This document shows, piece by piece, positions 17,738 to 25,452 of a stretch of DNA of 43,052 bases (its first letter is position 1; every line of letters starts with the position of its first letter). Below the pieces are notes generated by a model. The model ran no database searches, had not been told where the DNA came from, and saw nothing but the letters and a program-made list of their open reading frames with translations. The translations under genes were made by a program, and so were the position numbers. Origin of the DNA: Desulfobacca acetoxidans (GTDB taxonomy: Bacteria > Desulfobacterota > Desulfobaccia > Desulfobaccales > 0-14-0-80-60-11); the NCBI GenBank assembly GCA_020722205.1, contig DYLF01000002.1:56141-99192 (forward strand), in the 5' to 3' direction.

Positions 17738-17753
17738 CCTGTCGGCAGACAGG
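17738..17753. repeat. Perfect small palindrome between nif3-like and zinc-ribbon genes
   Basis: CCTGTC and GACAGG flank a GGCA loop, giving a perfect 6-bp hairpin in the 66-bp gap. No T-run follows, so it is more likely a dispersed repeat unit or mRNA-stability hairpin than a terminator. Confidence 0.45.
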
Positions 17754-17787
17754 ATCATCGATCACAGCTTTCAATGGAGGATTTGTT

Positions 17788-18546
17788 TTGTTACCGGAGT
17801 TACGTCGGCTCATCGATCTGCAGGAAATTGACAAGAAAATCTTGGAAATTACCCAGGAATTGGAAAGGTTGCCCAGGGAACTGGAGGAGGCGCAACAAAG
17901 TCTGGAGGAATTGAGGACTGATCACACCAGGCAGGTTCAAGAGCAGGAGTCCTTGCAGCAACAACGGCGCGCAATGGAAGGAGAGATCGCCGATCTCGAA
18001 AACGGCATCAAGATCAGCCGCCAGCGGCTCATGGAAATCAAAAGCAATCTGGAATACCGTGCCATGCTTAAAGAAATCGGCTTCAAAGAAGACCAGCGGG
18101 ACCAAAAAGAGACCCGGGTGCTGGAACTTATGGAGCAGATAGAAGCCCGCCACCAGGCCATTGCTCTCCATGAGCAACGCTTGCAGGAGACTGCTCAGGC
18201 GTTATTGCGCCGCCGGCAAGAGGCTGCAGCAGAGATGGCAACCTTAAGAGAGACGCTGACGGCATTGGAACAACAGCGCCTTCTCTTGCGGCAGGATGTG
18301 CCGCCGTTATTATTACAGCGCTATGAGTTCATCCGACAACGGCACAACAGCAGCACGGTGGCCGAAGTCCGCCAGGGCGTCTGTCTGGGCTGCCACATGA
18401 ACATTCTGCCCCAACAGTACATAGACTTGCAGAAAGGTCTTGAAATTCTGCAGTGCCCTCATTGCCAGCGGATTCTGTTTTGGTTGGGAGATGAAGAGGA
18501 AGAAGAGGCTGAGCCCCAGAAGAAAACCTCCCGTCGGGGTCCCTGA
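17788..18546 (+). CDS. Coiled-coil protein with C-terminal C4 zinc ribbon (DUF164 family)
   Basis: This 252-residue protein is almost entirely heptad-rich coiled coil up to about residue 190 (Glu/Gln/Arg-rich), followed by a zinc ribbon with CLGC and CPHC pairs about 30 residues apart and an acidic tail. The start is a TTG, chosen because GGAGG lies 7 nt upstream and the product begins LPELRRLIDLQEIDKKI as in the family. The family includes Campylobacterota FlgZ (HP0958); in other bacteria its role is unclear, with nucleic-acid or protein scaffolding suggested. In Deltaproteobacteria it is commonly found beside nif3 and rnpB, as here. Confidence 0.88.
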   Translation: MLPELRRLIDLQEIDKKILEITQELERLPRELEEAQQSLEELRTDHTRQVQEQESLQQQRRAMEGEIADLENGIKISRQRLMEIKSNLEYRAMLKEIGFKEDQRDQKETRVLELMEQIEARHQAIALHEQRLQETAQALLRRRQEAAAEMATLRETLTALEQQRLLLRQDVPPLLLQRYEFIRQRHNSSTVAEVRQGVCLGCHMNILPQQYIDLQKGLEILQCPHCQRILFWLGDEEEEEAEPQKKTSRRGP

Positions 18547-18590
18547 CCGGCAGGTGCCTGGCCGACATAAGGGCCTTGCCAGCCGAGCCA

Positions 18591-18619
18591 TTGACTTATA
18601 ATCCTTGCTGGGGTAACAT
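18591..18619 (+). promoter_or_regulatory. Probable promoter of rnpB
   Basis: TTGACT (18591-18596) and TAACAT (18614-18619) are separated by 17 nt. The predicted start near 18626 gives an RNase P precursor with an 85-nt 5' leader that contains a nested hairpin. Confidence 0.6.
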
Positions 18620-18649
18620 AAAATTAAGAGATTAAGGGTGCAGGCCATG

Positions 18650-18690
18650 GATTACCCGTGCAGGACTATAGCCAGGTCCTGATGGTAATC
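18650..18690 (+). other. Nested hairpin in the rnpB leader
   Basis: An outer stem GATTACC/GGTAATC (7 bp) surrounds an inner stem CAGGAC/GTCCTG (6 bp) with a 9-nt loop. It lies between the predicted promoter and the mature RNase P RNA. It may guide 5' processing or be a short RNA in its own right. Confidence 0.5.
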
Positions 18691-18710
18691 ACCTCAAAAT
18701 TCTTTGCAGG

Positions 18711-19075
18711 GCGGCGTCGGTCAGATGATCGCCGGTCGGTATCCAGACCGGCCGGAGGAAAGTCCGGGCTCCACAGGGCAGGGTGCTGGGTAATACCCAG
18801 TGGGGGCGACCCCAAGGAAAGTGCCACAGAAACCAGACCGCCGTGGTTCGCCCACGGTAAGGGTGAAAGGGTGAGGTAAGAGCTCACCAGTGTCGGTGGC
18901 GACGCCGGCAGCTTGGAAAACCCCACCTGGAGCAAGACCAAATAGAGGAGCGCCTGAGAGTGGCCCGCTCGAGCTCCCGGGTAGGTCGCTTGAGCCCGCG
19001 GGAAACCGAGGGCCCAGAGGAATGATCATCACCGGAGATATCCGGCACAGAACCCGGCTTATGGCCGGCGCCGTT
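18711..19075 (+). ncRNA. rnpB: RNase P RNA, bacterial type A
   Basis: The catalytic RNA that matures tRNA 5' ends is recognised by the conserved core GAGGAAAGTCCGGGCTCC near the 5' side, CCACAGAAA, GGTAAGGGTGAAA, GAGCAAGACCAAATAG, AGAGGAATGATCATC and ACAGAACCCGGCTTA, in the proper order and spacing. The ends were set by P1: GGCGTCGGTC (18713-18722) pairs along its full length, with two G-U pairs, to GGCCGGCGCC (19063-19072). Seven Ts follow immediately, so P1 plus this run may also terminate the transcript. The gene lies between the zinc-ribbon gene and surE on the same strand. Confidence 0.97.
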
Positions 19076-19115
19076 TTTTTAGCACCGCTGACACACCAAA
19101 AGGTGTCGCTTTCTT
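19074..19115 (+). terminator. T-run after RNase P P1 and a following weak hairpin
   Basis: TTTTTTT at 19074-19080 directly follows the 3' strand of P1. A second element, ACACC-AAAA-GGTGT (19093-19106) followed by TTTCTTTTT, lies just beyond and may act as a back-up terminator. Confidence 0.6.
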
Positions 19116-19161
19116 TTTGCCCGACTCACGGCCTGCAGCTTAAGCCTCACGTCTAACAAAC

Positions 19162-19920
19162 ATGTTTATTCTGATCACCAATGATGACGGCATCCATGCC
19201 CCGGGATTGACTGCTCTTTTTCACGAGCTTAAGCAGCGGGGGGAGGTGGCGGTGGTCGCGCCGGAAAGTGAGCAGAGCGCCGTGGGCCATGCCATCAGCC
19301 TGAGCCATCCCTTAAGGGTCAAGGAAGTTGATCTAAAAGGCGGCGGCCGCGGCTGGGCCGTGAACGGCACTCCGGCGGATTGCGTCAAGATCGGGGTGGC
19401 TGAAATACTCCCCAGATTGCCGGATTTGGTGATCTCGGGCATCAACCTGGGCCCCAACGTGGGGATCAATGTGCTCTACTCCGGTACCGTCTCCGCCGCC
19501 ACCGAAGCTGCCATCCTCGGCGTGAAGGCCGCCGCCGTCTCCCTGCATACTTACCAAGATGCCGATTTCCTTGAGGCGGCCCGGGTTTTCGCCGGGCTTT
19601 TGCCACGGCTGCAACAATGGCCCGGTTGGGGCAATGGAATCTGCCTCAATGTCAATCTTCCGGCAGTGCCCGGAGATAAGATTCGCGGGGTCAGAGTTGT
19701 TCGCCAGGAGATCTGTCCTCTGGTGGAGCGTTTTGAACGCCGCGTGGATCCCAGGGCGCAAATCTACTATTGGTTGGCCGGCATCAACGACCATCGGCCA
19801 CAGGAGTTCGATACTGACTACGGCTCACTGCAGGCCGGCTATATCACCATTACTCCCATTCACCACGATCTCACCCATTACCCCAGCCTGAGAGCCCTAA
19901 AAGGGCTCATTGAAATTTGA
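19162..19920 (+). CDS. surE: 5'/3'-nucleotidase SurE
   Basis: This 252-residue metal-dependent phosphatase removes phosphate from nucleoside 5'- and 3'-monophosphates. The start ILITNDDGIHAPG carries the metal-binding Asp-Asp pair, followed by VVAPESEQSAVGHAISL, NGTPADCVKIG and SGINLGPNVG with its metal-binding Asn, all in family order. Length is normal. No clear ribosome-binding site precedes the ATG. A GAGCCC/GGGCTC hairpin (19892-19908) overlaps the last codons and may serve weakly as a terminator. The gene converges on the M16 peptidase gene. Confidence 0.95.
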   Translation: MFILITNDDGIHAPGLTALFHELKQRGEVAVVAPESEQSAVGHAISLSHPLRVKEVDLKGGGRGWAVNGTPADCVKIGVAEILPRLPDLVISGINLGPNVGINVLYSGTVSAATEAAILGVKAAAVSLHTYQDADFLEAARVFAGLLPRLQQWPGWGNGICLNVNLPAVPGDKIRGVRVVRQEICPLVERFERRVDPRAQIYYWLAGINDHRPQEFDTDYGSLQAGYITITPIHHDLTHYPSLRALKGLIEI

Positions 19921-19967
19921 CCTGCTTTCCTCTTGTTAGCACTTATATTGGTGGCATTATTAGAGGA

Positions 19968-21215
19968 TTAAAAATCCAGTTGAGGCAGGGGTTCAGCTAC
20001 TGGCCCCAACAGGGCAAAGCCCCACTTCTCAGGGGCGAAAAACGTCTGGGCCAGCTCATGGACATCCTCGACGGTGACTTTCATGAGGCCGGCAACTAAT
20101 TCCGGCAAAGATAGATAGTCCTGTAAAAGGATTTCGTTTTTGGCCAGACGCATCATGCGCTGGTCGCAGTCCTCGGCGTGCAGGTAAATGGAAGCCTTGA
20201 AATATTCCTGGGCCGCAGCCAGTTCTGCGGCCGGCACCGGCTCCTTTTTCAGACGGTGCAATTCCTGATTGAGCGCAGTCACCAAGGGATGCAAGTTCTT
20301 CGGACTAACCCCCGCGCAGATGCCCAATAGGCCGTGGTCGCTGAAAAAACTCATGAAAGAATAAATTGTGTAGGCCAAGCCCAAATGTTCCCGTATCACC
20401 TGGAAAAGTCGGGAACTCATGTTGCCCCCCAGAATAAGTTGCAGCAGAGTGGCACCGTAGCGCCGCGGGTCGGCTGCAGCCAGACCCGGCGTCCCCAAAC
20501 AGAGGTGGACTTGTTCCAAATCCCTGGCGAACAAATATGTCCCAGGATTGGTGGTCACCGCCTCCCGGGAGCGGGGCCGGGCACCGTTGCTAAAGTGTTC
20601 AAAAAGCGGTCCCACCAAATCCACCAGTTCTTCATGGCACAGGCGCCCTGCCGCCGCCACCACCATCTGCTCCGGACGGTACGTGGCTTGGCGATAGCGC
20701 ACCAGATGATCACGACAAAAACCGGCCACGGTTTTCACCTCGCCCAGGATGGACCTCCCAAAAGCGCAGTCTTTCCAAAGATTACGGGCAAATTCCACCT
20801 GTATTAACTCTTCCGCCTCATCCTCCTGGGAATAGATTTCCTCCAAAATTATCTGTCTCTCCAGCTCCAGCTCCTTTTCCTGGTAAACCGGGTTCAACAC
20901 CAGATCACTTAAAAGTTCGATAGCCCGGGGCAGATGCTCCTTAAGAACCCGGGCATGGAAACAGGTGGCCTCTTTCGTGGTGAAGGCATTGCAGGCTCCC
21001 CCCATCTGGTCAATTTCTCTGGCAATGTCCGCGGCCGTCCGGCGGACCGTTCCTTTAAAGGCCATGTGTTCCAGGAAATGCGTCAGGCCGTTCTCTGCCA
21101 GGGTCTCATCCCGAGAGCCCACCATCAGCCAGAGTCCCACCGCCACTGAATGGAAATGCGGCAGTTCCTCGCTGACTATCCTGAGGCCGTTAGGAAGAAG
21201 GCTTTTTCGGTACAC
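19968..21215 (-). CDS. M16-family zinc metallopeptidase
   Basis: This 415-residue pitrilysin-family peptidase has the inverted zinc motif HFLEH (His46, Glu49, His50), with the distal glutamate region IILEEIYSQEDE about 75 residues later, and the family's GGACNAFTTKEATCF segment. The C-terminal half contains the inactive-repeat arginine/tyrosine region (GLAYTIYSF). Family members include the processing-peptidase-like proteins often encoded after pnp in Proteobacteria and Firmicutes. Its start lies within the last 26 bp of pnp, so it is the final gene of the rpsO-pnp end of the cluster. Substrate unknown. Confidence 0.92.
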   Translation of the reverse strand: MYRKSLLPNGLRIVSEELPHFHSVAVGLWLMVGSRDETLAENGLTHFLEHMAFKGTVRRTAADIAREIDQMGGACNAFTTKEATCFHARVLKEHLPRAIELLSDLVLNPVYQEKELELERQIILEEIYSQEDEAEELIQVEFARNLWKDCAFGRSILGEVKTVAGFCRDHLVRYRQATYRPEQMVVAAAGRLCHEELVDLVGPLFEHFSNGARPRSREAVTTNPGTYLFARDLEQVHLCLGTPGLAAADPRRYGATLLQLILGGNMSSRLFQVIREHLGLAYTIYSFMSFFSDHGLLGICAGVSPKNLHPLVTALNQELHRLKKEPVPAAELAAAQEYFKASIYLHAEDCDQRMMRLAKNEILLQDYLSLPELVAGLMKVTVEDVHELAQTFFAPEKWGFALLGPVAEPLPQLDF

Positions 21216-23334
21216 GCGGCGATCTCTTACGCGGCTCTAAAGGTTGATCTACCGGCAGCTCCAAAAGAGCCTTGCGGGACAGTCGAATTTTCCCCTGCTT
21301 GTCTACTTCCAGCACCTTAACCGTCACCTCGTCCCCCTCCTTTAAAATATCGGTCACGGCTTTCACCCGGTGATGGGCCAGTTCCGAAATATGAATCAGA
21401 CCATCGGTATTGGGCAGAATTTCCACAAAGGCGCCGAAGTCCATGATCTTTTTGACCTTACCGCGATAAATCTGCCCTACCTCCGCCTCCGCCGTAATTT
21501 CTCTGATTATTTTAATGGCTTCGTCGGCGGCCTTTTGCGTGGGGGCCGATATATGCACCCGACCATCATCATCGATGTCGATCTTCACGCCGGTGGCGGC
21601 GACAATCTGTTTCACCATCTTGCCGCCCGGGCCGATGACATCCCTAATCTTATCCGGATTAATGGTAATCACGATGATCTTCGGGGCGTGTTCCTTTAGG
21701 GTGGGGTTGGGCTGCTCAATGACTTCGTTCATTTTCCCCAAGATGTGCAGCCGGGCCTCTTTGGCTTGGCGCAGCGCCTGGGACATAATCTGTGGAGTAA
21801 GGCCCGGCATCTTGATGTCCATTTGCAGAGCGGTGATCCCTTCAGCCGTGCCGGCCACCTTGAAGTCCATGTCCCCCAACTGATCCTCATCCCCCAGGAT
21901 GTCAGAGAGCACGGCCACTTCCTCGCCTTCTTTGATAAGCCCCATGGCCACTCCGGCTACGGCCTCCTTCACAGGCACCCCCGCATCCATGAGGGCTAAA
22001 GAAGCACCGCAGACCGTGGCCATCGAGGAGGAGCCGTTGGAGGACAGAATCTCTGAGACTACCCGAATAGTGTAAGGAAATTCTTCCGTGCTCGGCAGGA
22101 CCGGAGAAATCGCTCTCTCGGCCAAAGCCCCGTGGCCGATCTCGCGGCGCCCAGGACCGCGCAGCATGCGGGTTTCACCCACCGAGTAGGGCGGAAAATT
22201 GTAGTGCAGCATAAAAGACTTGAAAGTCTCTCCGAACAAACTCTCAATCCGCTGTTCGTCGGACGGCGTTCCCAAGGTGGTTACTGCCAGGGCCTGGGTT
22301 TCTCCCCGGGTGAAAATCGCCGACCCATGGGTGCGGCTGAGCAGCCCAATCTGGCAACTGATTGGCCGGATATCCGCAAAGCCGCGACCATCCAAACGCT
22401 TTTTCTCCTTCAAAACATAGGCCCGCACTAGGCGTTTCTTCAAATCCTGGAGCAGGGCGGCTACTTCTTTTTCTTTACCCAGAGCTTCTTCCCCTAAAGC
22501 CGCCAGCACCTCCTGCCGCAGCTGAGCAAAATAAAGCTGCCGGGCTTTCTTCTCCGGCTTGGTTGCGGCGGCGATGATCTTTTCCTCGGCCAAGGCCGCC
22601 ACCTTCTCCGGCAGGTCGCCATAATCCACCGCTGCCGGTGGCGGCAGCTTGGGTCGCCCCAAATCGGCGCGCATCTCACTGATTAGCTTCAGAATTGGCT
22701 GCAACTGTTCCTGACCGAAAAACAGGGCCTCCTGAACCTCGTCCTCCTGAGCCATGCGCGCCCCAGCTTCCACCATGACCAGCCCCTGGGGGGTGCCGGC
22801 CACGATAAGATTCAGGCGGCTGTCCTTCGTTTGGCTGATGGTGGGATTGATGATTAGTTGGCCGTTGACTTTCCCTACCCGCACCGCAGCTACCGGTCCG
22901 GCAAAGGGGATATCGGAAATTTCCAAAGCCGCGGCCGCACCGTTCAAGGCAGGAATGTCAGAGTCCGTTTCCAGGTCCCCAGAGAGCACCGTGGCGATCA
23001 CCTGAACCTCATTGAATAAGCCCTTGGGAAAGAGAGGCCGCAGGGGCCGATCAATAAGGCGGGAGGTTAGAGTCTCTTTTTCGCTGGGGCGGCCGATCTC
23101 CCGCCGGAAGAACCCACCGGGAATCCGCCCGGCAGCATAGGCCATCTCCAGATAGTCCACAGTGAGCGGCATAAAATCGATGCCCTCCCGGGGAACCTCT
23201 GAGATCACGGCGGTGACCAGCACGGCGCATTCCCCATAGCGCACCAGCACCGCTCCGTTGGCCTGTAAGGCCAAATCGCCGATTTCGAAGGTCAGGTCTC
23301 GCCCGCCTACCTCGACTGAATAAACTTTTCCCAT
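21190..23334 (-). CDS. pnp: Polyribonucleotide nucleotidyltransferase (PNPase)
   Basis: This 714-residue phosphorolytic 3'-5' exoribonuclease forms a trimeric ring and works in RNA decay. Two RNase PH-like domains are visible (FMPLTVDYLEMAYAAGRIPGG would be the first core; the second has RTHGSAIFTRGETQALAV with key pieces RTHGSA and RGETQ, and DILGDEDQLGDMDFKVAGT). A KH domain (DVIGPGGKMVKQI) and an S1 domain (KVKKIMDFGAFVEI) follow, then a short basic tail. An AGGAGG lies 13 nt before the ATG, rather far. It follows rpsO by 17 bp, the usual order, and overlaps the M16 gene. Confidence 0.97.
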   Translation of the reverse strand: MGKVYSVEVGGRDLTFEIGDLALQANGAVLVRYGECAVLVTAVISEVPREGIDFMPLTVDYLEMAYAAGRIPGGFFRREIGRPSEKETLTSRLIDRPLRPLFPKGLFNEVQVIATVLSGDLETDSDIPALNGAAAALEISDIPFAGPVAAVRVGKVNGQLIINPTISQTKDSRLNLIVAGTPQGLVMVEAGARMAQEDEVQEALFFGQEQLQPILKLISEMRADLGRPKLPPPAAVDYGDLPEKVAALAEEKIIAAATKPEKKARQLYFAQLRQEVLAALGEEALGKEKEVAALLQDLKKRLVRAYVLKEKKRLDGRGFADIRPISCQIGLLSRTHGSAIFTRGETQALAVTTLGTPSDEQRIESLFGETFKSFMLHYNFPPYSVGETRMLRGPGRREIGHGALAERAISPVLPSTEEFPYTIRVVSEILSSNGSSSMATVCGASLALMDAGVPVKEAVAGVAMGLIKEGEEVAVLSDILGDEDQLGDMDFKVAGTAEGITALQMDIKMPGLTPQIMSQALRQAKEARLHILGKMNEVIEQPNPTLKEHAPKIIVITINPDKIRDVIGPGGKMVKQIVAATGVKIDIDDDGRVHISAPTQKAADEAIKIIREITAEAEVGQIYRGKVKKIMDFGAFVEILPNTDGLIHISELAHHRVKAVTDILKEGDEVTVKVLEVDKQGKIRLSRKALLELPVDQPLEPRKRSPRVPKKPSS

Positions 23335-23351
23335 AAAATTAAGGACGCCTC

Positions 23352-23621
23352 CTATCGTCTCAGACCCAACTGCTCAATCAGGGTCCGATAACGTTCGATA
23401 TCTTTGTTCTTTAAATAGTTGAGCAGGCGCCGGCGTTGCCCCACCAGTTTGATCAGACCTCGCCGGGAATGATGGTCCTTGGCATGGGTTTTGAAGTGGT
23501 CCGTCAAATAGGAAATGCGTTTGCTCAGAATAGCCACCTGCACCTCCGTGGAGCCGGTATCCAATTCATGCAGACGAAATTCATCAATGATATTCCGCTT
23601 CTGTTCCGTTGTTAAGGCCAC
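23352..23621 (-). CDS. rpsO: 30S ribosomal protein uS15
   Basis: This 89-residue protein matches uS15 throughout: [38 protein letters not shown] and a final [13 protein letters not shown]. It binds the 16S rRNA central domain early in assembly. The start codon is GTG, with AAAGGAGG at ideal spacing. In many bacteria S15 represses its own mRNA through a leader fold; the 58-bp leader here holds a small GGGTG/CACCC hairpin, but I cannot show that it is the target. The gene lies between truB and pnp. Confidence 0.97.
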   Translation of the reverse strand: MALTTEQKRNIIDEFRLHELDTGSTEVQVAILSKRISYLTDHFKTHAKDHHSRRGLIKLVGQRRRLLNYLKNKDIERYRTLIEQLGLRR

Positions 23622-23679
23622 TTGTTCCTCCTTTCTAATAGTTTCGGGTTTGACTCTTTCGGGTGGCCATCACCCATCT

Positions 23680-24579
23680 TTAAGTGCCGCAAAAAACCCG
23701 CACCGGCACCAGCACTTTTTGGTTCCGGCCCTGGCGCACCTCCGCCAACGCAGCCAGGCCATCATCAACCACCACCCTGACAAGTTCCCTCTCTTCAAAA
23801 CCGTTGGGTGGTGCTGGCACCACCTGACCCTGCCGCAGGCGCCGAAGGTCGCCGGCACCTACGCGCACGGCTTTTGCCTCCGGCAGACATTGGGCCAGTG
23901 GGATAATTCCCCCCCAAAGAAGCGGGAGATTCTCGGGGTTGTCCAGAACGCACATCGGCAGAGCCTCCTCCACCCGAAAGGCACCTACGGCCAAGCGTCG
24001 GAGTCCGACAAGATGTGCCCCGCACCCCAAAACTTTGCCCAGGTCCGCCGCCAGCGCCCGCACGTAGGTTCCCGGGGATGAGACCACGCGGATGGTCACC
24101 CACGGGAGCGCCACGGCCTCTATCTCCAAACAATGGATCACCACCCGGCGTGGGGGCACCTCCACTGCTTCCCCTCGTCGGGCCATTCGGTAAAGCCTCT
24201 CCCCCCGATAATGGACAGCAGAGTAAAGCGGTGGTGTCTGTTCAATCTCTCCTAAAAATAGAGCCGCCGCTTGGTAAATATCCTGCACCGCCGGCAACTT
24301 CTCGCTTTTGGCTACCACCTTGCCGGTGCTATCCAACGTGTCGGTTTCTTCCCCCAGCTTCAGGTGGGCCAGATAGGTCTTGTCCGCTCCCCCTAGATAA
24401 GGGACGAGCTTGGTGGCCTCTCCCACACACACGGGCAAAAGACCAGTGGCGAAGGGGTCCAGGGTTCCCAAATGACCCACCTTCCTTACCCCGCAGAGCC
24501 GCCGCACCCGCTGCACTACGTCAAAAGAAGTGGGGCCTGCTCCTTTGTCTAGCAGCAATATGCCACTGGTGGTCTTCAA
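23680..24579 (-). CDS. truB: tRNA pseudouridine-55 synthase TruB
   Basis: This 299-residue enzyme converts U55 in the T-loop of tRNAs to pseudouridine. GHLGTLDPFATGLL holds the catalytic Asp41; KTYLAHLKLGEETDTLDSTG and VSSPGTYVRALAADLG follow as in the family, with a PUA-like C-terminal domain. The start is a TTG (LKTTSGILLLDKGAGPTSFD would be the mature beginning; family proteins start just here). It sits between rbfA (60-bp gap) and rpsO, the conserved nusA-infB-rbfA-truB-rpsO order. Confidence 0.96.
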   Translation of the reverse strand: MKTTSGILLLDKGAGPTSFDVVQRVRRLCGVRKVGHLGTLDPFATGLLPVCVGEATKLVPYLGGADKTYLAHLKLGEETDTLDSTGKVVAKSEKLPAVQDIYQAAALFLGEIEQTPPLYSAVHYRGERLYRMARRGEAVEVPPRRVVIHCLEIEAVALPWVTIRVVSSPGTYVRALAADLGKVLGCGAHLVGLRRLAVGAFRVEEALPMCVLDNPENLPLLWGGIIPLAQCLPEAKAVRVGAGDLRRLRQGQVVPAPPNGFEERELVRVVVDDGLAALAEVRQGRNQKVLVPVRVFCGT

Positions 24580-24639
24580 GCCGTTTCCATAATTGGCCGC
24601 TCGGGCCTTCGGGTCTTTGCCTCCTGAGGCGATAATCCG

Positions 24640-24993
24640 TTACTCCTTCACGCGGTGGAATAATTCCTCCAATCGTGCGCTCCGGTCCAAGGTGTCATCC
24701 ACCAGAAAATGCAACTCCGGCATGAATCGCAAGATCCTCTCCCGTGCCAGTTCCTGCCGGATAAATCCCAGGGCCTTATCCAGTGCCGCCAGCACCTGGT
24801 CCTGATCCGCCCCCTGACGCAGGGCGTAAAAGACCCGCGCTTGTTTTAAATCCGCAGTCATTTCCACTTCGGTAACGGTGAGGTCGTGTAGTCGGGGATC
24901 GGCGCACCTGGTTAGTAAAATGGTGGCCAGGCTTTCTCGCAGAAGCTCCGCTACGCGGGTGGAACGTTTGCCAGGAGCGCTCCTGAATCGCAT
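24640..24993 (-). CDS. rbfA: 30S ribosome-binding factor RbfA
   Basis: This 117-residue assembly factor binds the immature 30S subunit and helps mature the 16S rRNA 5' end. Conserved features are the N-terminal RSTRVAELLRESLATIL helix, DPRLHDLTVTEVEMTADLKQA (key parts VTEVEMT and DLKQARVF), the Ala-rich helix with GFIRQELA, and PELHFLVDDTLDRS near the end. It starts 6 bp after the DUF503 gene, so coupling is likely. Confidence 0.95.
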   Translation of the reverse strand: MRFRSAPGKRSTRVAELLRESLATILLTRCADPRLHDLTVTEVEMTADLKQARVFYALRQGADQDQVLAALDKALGFIRQELARERILRFMPELHFLVDDTLDRSARLEELFHRVKE

Positions 24994-24999
24994 GGGAGG

Positions 25000-25296
25000 T
25001 CAGTTTTCTAAGTAACAGAGTTCTACCTGGGAGTCGATGATTTCTGCCAAGTGTTGATTTTCCATAAAATGCATTATCTGATCCAGACGGCTTCTGAGCA
25101 GCTGGGAATTATTGCCCACCAAGGCCACTCCTACCTTGGCCCTTTGCCACAAATCGTGATCTTCCACCTCCGCAATGGCCGCTGCAAAACGATGCCGCAC
25201 CCTTTCCACCAGGGAGCGCACCACCTGACGTTTGCCTTTAAGGGAGTGATTGTCCGGTATCATCAAAGTGATGCGGGCCATGACAACAATCATCAT
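25000..25296 (-). CDS. DUF503 (YlxP-like) protein
   Basis: This 98-residue protein matches the DUF503 family: HSLKGKRQVVRSLVERVR, a central AIAEVEDHDLWQRAKVGVA segment, and a C-terminal helix with a final strand. The fold is ferredoxin-like. Bacterial members sit between infB and rbfA (ylxP of Bacillus) and are thought to help ribosome assembly, though the job is not firmly established. The first of two adjacent ATG codons was taken; GGGAGGG lies upstream. Confidence 0.9.
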   Translation of the reverse strand: MMIVVMARITLMIPDNHSLKGKRQVVRSLVERVRHRFAAAIAEVEDHDLWQRAKVGVALVGNNSQLLRSRLDQIMHFMENQHLAEIIDSQVELCYLEN

Positions 25297-25452
25297 CTTC
25301 CGCCCTCCCCGTCACTCCATCAACCACTCATTGTCGTCGACCCTTGAACTGTAAAGTCCAAACTAAAACCTGAACCGTTGCCCTCTGAACTCTTTCCTGG
25401 CCCTTGGGTTTAGCCGCCGGCTGTTTGCTACTTACATAAGTTGGTTGCCCAT
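25297..25452 (-). other. 156-bp gap inside the translation operon with degenerate word repeats
   Basis: Between infB and the DUF503 gene no ORF is seen. The stretch 25340-25376 carries overlapping variants of a GTTTTAG/GGACTTTA/GTTCAAGG word on the minus strand. These resemble low-complexity words at other gene edges in this window. No promoter or terminator could be assigned. Confidence 0.35.

Noticed and set aside
18658-18879. ORFs across the RNase P RNA region on both strands
   Set aside because: The sequence is explained by the conserved rnpB RNA.
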